This document shows, piece by piece, positions 56,836 to 64,000 of a DNA stretch of 64,000 nt; within the stretch, counting starts at the first letter, position 1, and the number at the start of each line of letters is the position of its first letter. Origin of the DNA: Chitinophaga sp. YR627 (GTDB lineage: Bacteria > Bacteroidota > Bacteroidia > Chitinophagales > Chitinophagaceae); contig NZ_FOUX01000001.1 of assembly GCF_900114995.1 (NCBI RefSeq), positions 496,001 to 560,000 on the forward strand. The letters run 5' to 3'. A program made the position numbers and the translations under genes. The notes beneath the pieces are model-generated. The model did no database searches. It saw only the letters and a list, made by a program, of their open reading frames with translations, and had not been told where the DNA came from.

Positions 56836-59235
56836 ATGTATAAAATATGCAAAAAGGTATTGCCGGTGCTGGCATGCCTGACGGTATGGCTTGTGCCTGC
56901 TGGTTTTGTTACACCATTAGCCGCTCAATCTCTTTTGCCAGATAGTTTGCCAGGGGACCTGGCAAAAAGGAACCTGATGAATCAGCCTGCTTTAAAGTCT
57001 GCAGTGGTAAATGCTATTAACAGTCGTGTAGATGATACACATGTGCCGGATAATATACCGGCCATATCTTTTGACAAGCTGGGACTGGGCGGCCTGAATA
57101 CAGGTGCCAAGGCGCAGTTTATGCAATATTTACAAGCGGGTAAAGGCGCAACAGGTATTGCGAAGATGCAGGGCACCCTTGATAAAATGAAGGATAGCTC
57201 ACGAAAGATGCAATACATTGACAACAAGTTGCGAGGTTTTTATGCATTGAGAGACCATCAGTTGCCGGGGGGCCTTACTTTGCCGGGAATGCCGGAGAAT
57301 ACATTCAAAGGCGCATCCTGGACATCCTCTTATAGCGATTCTACCGCTATGATGTCAGGATGGTGGAATGAAGGTATCATACAGGATGTTGTGTCAGTCG
57401 GAGGTATTCCTTTCCAGCTGAATTATTCAACGCTATCCGGGTATGATTATTCCAATACCGGATTGCGGGATGCTCATTTTATGAAGATCTCTTTTGACAG
57501 GGAGGCATATCTTGACAAAGTCAATCAACAGTTACAGAAGAAATATGACCTGAACAAGTACTTCCTCGAAGATCTTGATATTAAAGGAAGTATGAAGAAA
57601 TATGCTGCGGACCAGTTAGCTGCTATTAAAGGAAAGGACAGTGTACTGCGTGGTAATATCTCTGCAGACCAGCTGATATATCTTGATAGTACGCAGTTGA
57701 GTAACGTGCTGGCGAATGGTGGCGATACATCTGTCGCCTATCGAGATAAGGTGATGGCACTGAAGAAGCAGTTTGGAGGAGTAAAGGAAATGAACCGTAT
57801 GCTGGGCAGTCAGCGGGAAGTGAACGGAAGTATAGAAGCCTGGATGAAACAGCCACAGAATACAGGTCGTATTGCGGATAACCTGATGCAACTAGGTCCT
57901 TTACAACGTCTGATGCTGCATATGAAGGAATTCAGGGTTGGTAGCGTAGGTGCTGATGCCAGCAAGGGGTCTGTTTCGGATCTGTTTATGACCGGTGCAA
58001 TGGGTACTTTCCTGAAAGGTAATAAGTTCATCATGATGGGCTTAGGTAAGAGCAAAGAAATGGGTATTCAGGATGCAGGCTTACAGTCAGCAACCGGCAA
58101 CCCGGCGTATAGTATGCAGTTCCTGCGTCTGGGGCGTGGCGATATAGGCAGCAAACAGAGTCATGTGACAGTACTGAATGCAAATGCAAAGCCTCAGCAA
58201 CAATATGGTTTTAGTACGAGTGCGATCAGTCGTAATATTTTCGTAGGATCGGTATCAAAACAACTGAGTCTGGGTGATCTGGGTACACTGGACCTGGAAC
58301 TGTCTAAATCCTCTGGTCAGTTTGGTACTAACAGTCAGGATGGCGCTGCCGTTTCTAAATCTGCTGCAAGTCATCTCTTAGATAATATGTGGGCCACCGC
58401 TTCTATCGGCATGGCTTACAATGGTGATGTAAAGAAGATCGGTCTCTCTCACAAAGTATATTTCAACTACGCTGGTCTTGGGTATGTGAACCCCGGTGCT
58501 CCTTTTGGTAGCAGGGGAACTACACAATATGGCTTATATGTAAAACGAAGCTGGCTGAAGAATAAGGCAATGGTCAGTTTGAAAACGGATATCCGTAATC
58601 TGGCGGTGTCTCCGCTGAGCGATGATAAACGCAGGAGCACACAATATGCATTGGATGCCCGTTACCGCTTTACGCGCAGGTTCTCACTTAGCATGAATTT
58701 GCTGCAGAACGAGCTGAAGGAAACTTCAGAGGGACATAAGTATACTGCTTTCCTGAACAGAAAGATATCATTTATGAGTCAGGCGAATGGTAAGATCGCA
58801 GGTAAGGCTTTCAGCAATAGTAGTAGTCTGGGATTACAACAGCTGAATTATACGCAGCCGGATGCACCGTTAAAAAGCCTTTTTGTAAACGCATCTTCTA
58901 TGCAGACATGGATGGCCGGACCAGGTATGGTGATGGTGAGCGCATTGTATAGCAGAGATATAAACAATGCTGCGGTGTATAATAACCTGTTGAATACAGA
59001 AGGTGGCTATCAGTATACATTATGGAAATTGTCCTGTGGCAGTTCCCTGATCTTTATGGACAGCAAAGATGTAGTCACTCAGCTGGGTCTTCGTCAGCAG
59101 GTATCAGCACAGTTCTTCAGGCACTGGAGTCTGAGCGTATCAGCAGATGGCCGTCACAATATCAGAAATACAGCTGCCAACTACTATTATGGCAGATTTA
59201 ATACCGCAATGTCTTTGCATTACCAGATAAACTAA
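56836..59235 (+). CDS. Exported beta-barrel-like protein, first gene of the giant-protein operon
   Basis: A ~799-aa protein with a signal peptide (KKVLPVLACLTVWLVPAGFVTPLAAQ). The first ~330 residues are helical and hydrophilic with a coiled-coil feel (EAYLDKVNQQLQKKYDLNKYFLED). From ~residue 370 the sequence alternates polar and hydrophobic residues in short strands, ending in an aromatic-rich strand (YYYGRFNTAMSLHYQIN), typical of an outer-membrane barrel. Not a SusC (no plug). I use the ATG at 56836; an ATG at 56803 adds 11 residues. The next gene starts 6 bp after. I do not recognise the family. Confidence 0.78.
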   Translation: MYKICKKVLPVLACLTVWLVPAGFVTPLAAQSLLPDSLPGDLAKRNLMNQPALKSAVVNAINSRVDDTHVPDNIPAISFDKLGLGGLNTGAKAQFMQYLQAGKGATGIAKMQGTLDKMKDSSRKMQYIDNKLRGFYALRDHQLPGGLTLPGMPENTFKGASWTSSYSDSTAMMSGWWNEGIIQDVVSVGGIPFQLNYSTLSGYDYSNTGLRDAHFMKISFDREAYLDKVNQQLQKKYDLNKYFLEDLDIKGSMKKYAADQLAAIKGKDSVLRGNISADQLIYLDSTQLSNVLANGGDTSVAYRDKVMALKKQFGGVKEMNRMLGSQREVNGSIEAWMKQPQNTGRIADNLMQLGPLQRLMLHMKEFRVGSVGADASKGSVSDLFMTGAMGTFLKGNKFIMMGLGKSKEMGIQDAGLQSATGNPAYSMQFLRLGRGDIGSKQSHVTVLNANAKPQQQYGFSTSAISRNIFVGSVSKQLSLGDLGTLDLELSKSSGQFGTNSQDGAAVSKSAASHLLDNMWATASIGMAYNGDVKKIGLSHKVYFNYAGLGYVNPGAPFGSRGTTQYGLYVKRSWLKNKAMVSLKTDIRNLAVSPLSDDKRRSTQYALDARYRFTRRFSLSMNLLQNELKETSEGHKYTAFLNRKISFMSQANGKIAGKAFSNSSSLGLQQLNYTQPDAPLKSLFVNASSMQTWMAGPGMVMVSALYSRDINNAAVYNNLLNTEGGYQYTLWKLSCGSSLIFMDSKDVVTQLGLRQQVSAQFFRHWSLSVSADGRHNIRNTAANYYYGRFNTAMSLHYQIN

Positions 59236-59241
59236 CAGCAT

Positions 59242-60339
59242 ATGAACGGATACAGAATATTATTGACAGGGCTGTTGTTAAGTGTATTGATGCCATTGAA
59301 GGCCCAGATCACTTTTTCATTCATGCCTGAAATTCAGGGTCGTACGGTAGAGAATATCTATAAAGTGCGTATAGGAAATCCTGGTAATCGCCAGACAGTC
59401 AATCTTGTGATCAATGTGACGGAGGCAAAGTCCGGAGCTGTTGTGAGTATCAGAACTGCTCCATTCGAACTGATGCCGGGCATGAATACGGTGCCTCCGG
59501 GAGCCGTGTATAATGCAGCTGTATCATTCGGTAGCAGCAAGGTCGCAACGGTGGTAAGCCAGAGTGGTTTCTTTCCGGAAGGTGATTATGACTATTGTTT
59601 CCAGTTGTATGAGGGCGGGAACCATAATGGAGGTCCGATAGACGAGCAGTGTTTTAGTTATAACCTCCAGCCCTTTAGCACCATGCAGCTGATTCAGCCT
59701 TATGATGCCGATAAGATCTGTGATAAGCGTCCTACGTTTTCGTGGCAGCCACTGATTCCGGCTATTAATGGTTTGATGTACCGTTTATTACTGGTAGAGG
59801 TGAGGGAAGGGCAGCAACGTGCGGAAGCTTTGCGGATGAACCTGGCTATTATTAATCAGCGTCAGATACCACTACCGATATTGATCTATCCATCGCTTGC
59901 TAACCAGCTGGAAGAGGGTAAGAAATATGCATGGCAGGTATCTGCCTATAAGAATGAGTTACTGTTGGCAGAGTCAGAGATGTGGGATTTTACAGTGGAG
60001 TGTGAGAAGACACCAGAGGAGACAAAGCCTGGTGCATTCAGGAATCTGGAAGACCTGGCGAAAGGGAATTTCTATATCGCGCGCGGACAGATATTGTTTG
60101 CATTTAATAATTCCTATGCGGAAACTAAACTCCAGTATACCATTACTTGTCTGACCAAACAAGACCAGCAACTGAAGAAATTACCAGAGGTGAAAGTGTC
60201 AAGGGGATTGAATCAGGTGGTAATCGAGGTGTCAGGAAAGAATGGTTTTGTAGACGGGAATTTCTATATCATGGATGTGAAGTTGCCTTCCGGAGAACAG
60301 AGACAATTGCGATTTGTATATAAACAACCAGAGGAGTAA
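59242..60339 (+). CDS. Secreted Ig/fibronectin-like protein of unknown function
   Basis: A 365-aa protein with a signal peptide (YRILLTGLLLSVLMPLKAQ) and beta-rich repeats. Residues ~150-250 contain PYDADKICDKRPTFSWQPLIPAINGLMYRLLLVEV and KYAWQVSAYKNELLLAESEMWDFTVE, a fibronectin-III-like layout seen in Bacteroidota exported proteins (a TANFOR-like reading is possible). It sits between the barrel-like gene (6-bp gap) and a lipoprotein gene (1-base overlap). Probably periplasmic or surface-bound, and a partner of the giant protein. Confidence 0.75.
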   Translation: MNGYRILLTGLLLSVLMPLKAQITFSFMPEIQGRTVENIYKVRIGNPGNRQTVNLVINVTEAKSGAVVSIRTAPFELMPGMNTVPPGAVYNAAVSFGSSKVATVVSQSGFFPEGDYDYCFQLYEGGNHNGGPIDEQCFSYNLQPFSTMQLIQPYDADKICDKRPTFSWQPLIPAINGLMYRLLLVEVREGQQRAEALRMNLAIINQRQIPLPILIYPSLANQLEEGKKYAWQVSAYKNELLLAESEMWDFTVECEKTPEETKPGAFRNLEDLAKGNFYIARGQILFAFNNSYAETKLQYTITCLTKQDQQLKKLPEVKVSRGLNQVVIEVSGKNGFVDGNFYIMDVKLPSGEQRQLRFVYKQPEE

Positions 60340-60839
60340 TGCTAAAGAGAGTTTTAACAGGATGTTGTATCGTTTTGCTTTGTGCCTGTGGCGCCAGCAA
60401 AAAAGAGGTGATGCAATCTGTGAAGGATAACAATCTGCTACAGGAAAAGGTAGTGAGTGACTATGTGTTCCGTTTACAGTATATGCCACAGGAAGAGAAG
60501 GGTGCGGATACATCATTGTTATATTTCCGTTTAAACGTAAGTAACAATAATGGCACACCACTGAAAGGTACTAATGATCTCAGTTTCAGTTATGGACTGG
60601 ATACGTTGTTCTCTATTGTCAATGCTACTGATACCATCAGTCCGCTGGATATAAACCGTATTGCAAACGGGACAATAAATGGTGCAGAATATATGCTGGT
60701 GTTTGACAAGCAGCGTTTATATGCACTGCCTGAGTTTAAGGTATTGTTCCGTGACTGGCTGTTCACTCACCAGTATATTTCCTTTCCAGTATCGGGAGAG
60801 GCTATTGCTCACATTGATTCTTTAAGTCTGAATATATGA
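60339..60839 (+). CDS. Small outer-membrane lipoprotein
   Basis: A 166-aa lipoprotein: signal peptide with lipobox LCAC (Cys17 in VLLCACGAS), then a single beta-rich domain (VVSDYVFRLQYMPQEEKGADTSLLYFRLNVSNNNG). It overlaps the secreted Ig-like gene by 1 base (TAATG) and the giant-protein gene by 4 bases (ATGA). No family recognised. It could be an anchor or chaperone for the neighbouring surface proteins. Confidence 0.8.
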   Translation: MLKRVLTGCCIVLLCACGASKKEVMQSVKDNNLLQEKVVSDYVFRLQYMPQEEKGADTSLLYFRLNVSNNNGTPLKGTNDLSFSYGLDTLFSIVNATDTISPLDINRIANGTINGAEYMLVFDKQRLYALPEFKVLFRDWLFTHQYISFPVSGEAIAHIDSLSLNI

Positions 60840-63800
60840 TGATCAGAACTACGCGGGCGCGCGTACGTATCGCATGTTTTTTTCTTGGTTTGTTATTAAT
60901 AGAAGGGCTGGTGCCTTCGGTAGCCTGGGCGTTGACGTCCGGGCCTGCACAGCCGGAAACCCGCAAATTTGAGCCTGCAGGCACCAGTGATATGATTGAC
61001 ATGTTTACAGGTGATTTTAAGTATAATGTTCCGCTGTTGGATGTAGGCGGCTATCCTGTGAACCTGAATTATCAGTCAGGTGTAGGGATGGATGATGAGG
61101 CCAGTTGGGTTGGTTTGGGCTGGACGCTGAATGCTGGTGCGATGAACCGTCAGATACGTGGTGTGGCGGATGATAGTGATGGGGATACGGTTGTGACTGA
61201 GAATGATATGAAGCCCAAAATTACAATTGGTGGAAGTGTGAAAGTGAGAGGGGAACTATTGGGCGGACCTATATCAGGTTCTGTGTCTGTCGGAATATTT
61301 AGTGATAACTATATGGGCATCGGCGCGGAATTTGGTTTAAATGGAGGAGCCCCCTTTCTTAACGGAGGCTCAAGTCCGTTGACCCTCAATCTTGGGTTCA
61401 ATTCCAGCACCTCCAGTGGTGTCGACGCAATTGCCAGTATCTCTGCATCTGCAAGACAGATGATCAATGATAATATTTCCAGCACGGGCGGGTTGTCATT
61501 GGGCCGTACTTATAATACAAGAGAGGGTTTGAAGAGCCTGACCTTGAGCCATACATATACACCTATTGACGGTGCTTCTTCGTATGACATAGCAAGTAGT
61601 ACTATATCATTCAACCTACCTGTTTTTTATCCGAAGTCGTCGATGAATTTTACCGCATCTAACTATACTTATAGTGGTGACGTCGGACCAGGTGTGTTTG
61701 GCAGCTATCTTGGTTATGGGGTGACTGGCTATAAAACGAAAAGGGTAGTACAGAATAAAAGACAGGTGAATAAGGCTTACGGCCTTATGTATGCAGAACA
61801 TGGTAGCGGTGACAGGACAGCGATGATGGACTTTTTCAGAGAGAGAGATGTGCCTATTTCCACTAAGATGTATTTGTTGCCGACCCCGGTCGCCACACCG
61901 GACCTTTTTAGTTACAGTAGTCAGTTTGGAAGTGGGCAGATAAAGGCGTATCGTCATAGTGGAGGCATATTTTTTGATGGTCAGACAGGCGAGGTTTCTG
62001 ATAATAATTCGCTCAGTCTGGAAGTTGGATATGGTACTGTGTATCATGGTGGTCTCACGATACACGACGTGAATACAACTACAACGAATGGGAAGTGGGG
62101 TAATGAGAATGCGTTTGCCGGTAATGGAGATTTTAATGCACCTGTTGCAAGCAAGGAAGAAGGGTCTTACTTCAGGCAGGTTGGAGAACGTTCGCTGGAG
62201 GACCCGGCTTTTTTCAATCGTATACAGGGAGAAGAGGCCGTACATGTAGCGTTAAATAAGCAGTCTGCATCTAATCAGTTGCAGGCGGATTTTAAGGAAC
62301 GTGGTGTGGCGCCTTCCTCTTATAAAAAGGAGGGCCGTCAGCTTAGAAGAACTTCAATTACCTATCTGACCGCTGAGCAGGCGACAAGAGCAGGGTTTGC
62401 AAAAACTATCAATAGTTATCCTGAGAATAAATTAGATGGCGGCGCTTTTAGTCCGAATCTTTGTGTTACGCCTACGGCGGAACCGAGAGTGAATGATTTC
62501 AGGAGAAAGAAACATATCTCTGAAATGACTGTTACCGGTGATGATGGTAAGAGAATGGTATATGGCCTGCCGGTTTATAATAAACAACAGGAAGAATATT
62601 CATTTGCGACCTCAATTGTCAATGCTGATCTGAATAATAATCTTGTTACTATCAGTAAGGATGGTACGCAATATAATCACAAGCCGAAGGACTTCAACGG
62701 GAATGATGTTAGCGATGAATATTATCATAAAGAAGAGCAGCCTCCGCATGCGACGTCCTACCTGCTGACGGCAGTGTTGTCTCCGGATTATGTCGATATT
62801 GGTAATGATGGTATTACCGATGATGATCGTGGAACGGCGATCAAATTTAACTATTCCAAGGTAGATAATTTTCAGTGGCGTACACCTTATGCAGAGAATA
62901 AGGCACAGTTCAATCGTGGATTGAATGCTGATCCGGAAGATGATAAGGCATCTTTTGTATGGGGAAAGAAGGAACTGTGGTATTTGAATTCAATAGAGTC
63001 TAAGACACAGATCGCGTATTTTATTACGGAAGATAGGAAGGATGCACTTGGGGCAGATGTAAATGGTAAAGTTGATAAAAGTGTCAAGCAAAAGCTGCTG
63101 AAAGAAATACGTCTCTTTTCTAAATCGGACCTTAGTAAGCCGATCAAAACGGTAGTTTTTGATTATGATTATAAACTTTGTCCAGGTCTGCCTAATGGTG
63201 ATGAGGTTAATAGCAAATTGACGCTTACAAAAGTATATTTCAAATATGCAGGTTCCGAAAGGGGGAAGTATCATCCATATAAATTTAATTATGAGGAGGC
63301 TAGTAATGCGGCATATGCACTCATGTCTACAGATGGTTGGGGTACATATAAATCGGCTATTGACAATCCCGGTGGTTTAAGAAACGAAGATTATCCTTAT
63401 GCATTACAAGATAAGGCCAAGGCAGATGCCAACGCAAAAAAATGGCATCTTTCTGAAATTGTTTTGCCTACCGGAGGTAAAATATCGGTCGATTATGAAT
63501 CGGATGATTATGCTTATGTGCAGGATAGGCATGCAATGGCTATGCAACGAATTACCGGAATGTATGATGACCGTGATGTCGCAACGCCAAGTCTGCTCCG
63601 GGCTAAGAGTTTCGAGATCGATATTCCCGGAGTGTCTTTCTTCAATACAGTTGATTTTATCAGGAAGTATCTGAATGGGAACAAGTACATGTATGTCAAA
63701 ATGTTTGTGTGCATGTCTGATATCGTATCAGCCACGCAGGAAAAGGCATATGACGATGTGCCTGTTTATGCCGCGGTAAAAGAAGTGAAAATGGTCAATG

Positions 63801-64000
63801 GGAAGGTCAGGGTATGGTTTGAGGATGAGGTAGATGATGATGTTGATGTCAATGCGATAGCCAGTGCTGCCTGGCAACGTATGCGTACGGATTATCCGAG
63901 GTATGCGTTTCCTGGATATAAGAACCGTATTACTAGTGACCGACCTGTAGCAGCTGCTGTTTCAGCTTTGGCAAATTCGATCAAGAACCTGACGGAGCTG
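60836..64000 (+). CDS. Giant exported protein with Rhs/SpvB-like N-terminal region, 3'-truncated by window
   Basis: One open frame of 1055 codons with no stop to the end of the window. It begins MMIRTTRARVRIACFFLGLLL, a signal peptide, then SGPAQPETRKFEPAGTSDMIDMFTGDFKYNVPLLDVGGYPVNLNYQSGVGMDDEASWVGLGWTLNAGAMNRQ. That opening is typical of large Bacteroidota Rhs/SpvB-type proteins that describe a beta-rich cocoon or YD-repeat shell. The rest is beta-rich and Gly/Asn/Asp-rich with no recognisable catalytic motif; YD repeats themselves would lie beyond the window. The start overlaps the lipoprotein stop (ATGA). Full length unknown; a C-terminal effector domain may follow. Confidence 0.82.
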   Translation, partial: MMIRTTRARVRIACFFLGLLLIEGLVPSVAWALTSGPAQPETRKFEPAGTSDMIDMFTGDFKYNVPLLDVGGYPVNLNYQSGVGMDDEASWVGLGWTLNAGAMNRQIRGVADDSDGDTVVTENDMKPKITIGGSVKVRGELLGGPISGSVSVGIFSDNYMGIGAEFGLNGGAPFLNGGSSPLTLNLGFNSSTSSGVDAIASISASARQMINDNISSTGGLSLGRTYNTREGLKSLTLSHTYTPIDGASSYDIASSTISFNLPVFYPKSSMNFTASNYTYSGDVGPGVFGSYLGYGVTGYKTKRVVQNKRQVNKAYGLMYAEHGSGDRTAMMDFFRERDVPISTKMYLLPTPVATPDLFSYSSQFGSGQIKAYRHSGGIFFDGQTGEVSDNNSLSLEVGYGTVYHGGLTIHDVNTTTTNGKWGNENAFAGNGDFNAPVASKEEGSYFRQVGERSLEDPAFFNRIQGEEAVHVALNKQSASNQLQADFKERGVAPSSYKKEGRQLRRTSITYLTAEQATRAGFAKTINSYPENKLDGGAFSPNLCVTPTAEPRVNDFRRKKHISEMTVTGDDGKRMVYGLPVYNKQQEEYSFATSIVNADLNNNLVTISKDGTQYNHKPKDFNGNDVSDEYYHKEEQPPHATSYLLTAVLSPDYVDIGNDGITDDDRGTAIKFNYSKVDNFQWRTPYAENKAQFNRGLNADPEDDKASFVWGKKELWYLNSIESKTQIAYFITEDRKDALGADVNGKVDKSVKQKLLKEIRLFSKSDLSKPIKTVVFDYDYKLCPGLPNGDEVNSKLTLTKVYFKYAGSERGKYHPYKFNYEEASNAAYALMSTDGWGTYKSAIDNPGGLRNEDYPYALQDKAKADANAKKWHLSEIVLPTGGKISVDYESDDYAYVQDRHAMAMQRITGMYDDRDVATPSLLRAKSFEIDIPGVSFFNTVDFIRKYLNGNKYMYVKMFVCMSDIVSATQEKAYDDVPVYAAVKEVKMVNGKVRVWFEDEVDDDVDVNAIASAAWQRMRTDYPRYAFPGYKNRITSDRPVAAAVSALANSIKNLTEL

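Noticed and set aside
56640..56843. 67-codon frame on the plus strand
   Set aside because: Low-complexity chance frame that ends inside the start region of the barrel-like gene.
61616..62245. 209-codon frame on the minus strand
   Set aside because: Antisense to the long open giant-protein frame, whose coding signal is stronger; shadow.
1..64000. CRISPR arrays, tRNA/rRNA genes, complete insertion sequences
   Set aside because: None noticed on reading; no transposase and no regularly spaced repeats.

Overview
The window looks like a chromosome segment of a soil or plant-associated Bacteroidota, most likely Chitinophagaceae and close to Chitinophaga. The indications are a SusC/SusD pair, GH127 and GH20 secreted enzymes, an MG2/TonB-plug surface protein, ECF sigma and HxlR/TetR/Crp regulators, and promoters of the Bacteroidota type (TTTG at -33, TAnnTTTG at -7). 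I saw no tRNA, rRNA, CRISPR array, prophage or complete insertion sequence.

Layout. 1-6.8 kb: ADP-heptose synthesis (end of gmhB, hldE), two GT9 heptosyltransferase-like genes, a GT2 enzyme and a NodU-type carbamoyltransferase, which suggests a carbamoylated heptose-containing surface glycan. 6.9-8.6 kb: an acidic low-complexity protein and a bestrophin-like channel. 8.7-14.9 kb: eight translationally coupled genes (FAD enzyme, methyltransferase, type III polyketide synthase, FabL-like enoyl reductase, dehydratase, ketosynthase, ACP, phosphopantetheinyl transferase). This looks like a self-contained pathway in which a dedicated type II fatty-acid set primes a type III PKS, and it is one of the two strongest candidates for an undescribed system.

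15-22.8 kb: mixed small genes, an LLM flavin enzyme, an MFS/HAD pair, an MG2 surface protein and a Crp-like regulator. 23-27.5 kb: a seven-gene operon that resembles the quinone/electrophile detoxification set of Firmicutes (hydrolase, ring-cleaving dioxygenase, nitroreductase, two pirins). Its promoter shares an 18/20-base element, including a TGTTGCAACA palindrome, with the region upstream of the PKS operon. 28.8-32.6 kb: TetR, SDR and DHA2 efflux genes, each with the same palindromic operator about 28-30 bp ahead of its start codon.

32.8-46.9 kb: YeiH transporter, S41 peptidase, AlkZ-like protein, a 70-bp concentric palindrome, a DsbA/HxlR divergent pair, CoA-transferase, MBL hydrolase, GH127, a repeat-containing exported protein, pseudouridine synthase and GH20. 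47-52 kb: SusD and SusC, convergent to GH20. 52.4-56 kb: macro-domain mini-operon, ECF sigma with a membrane protein, and a HxlR/quinone-reductase pair. 56.8 kb to the end: a tightly coupled four-gene exported operon (beta-barrel-like protein, secreted Ig-like protein, lipoprotein, and a giant protein with Rhs/SpvB-like features that runs off the window with no stop in 1055 codons). This is the second candidate system.
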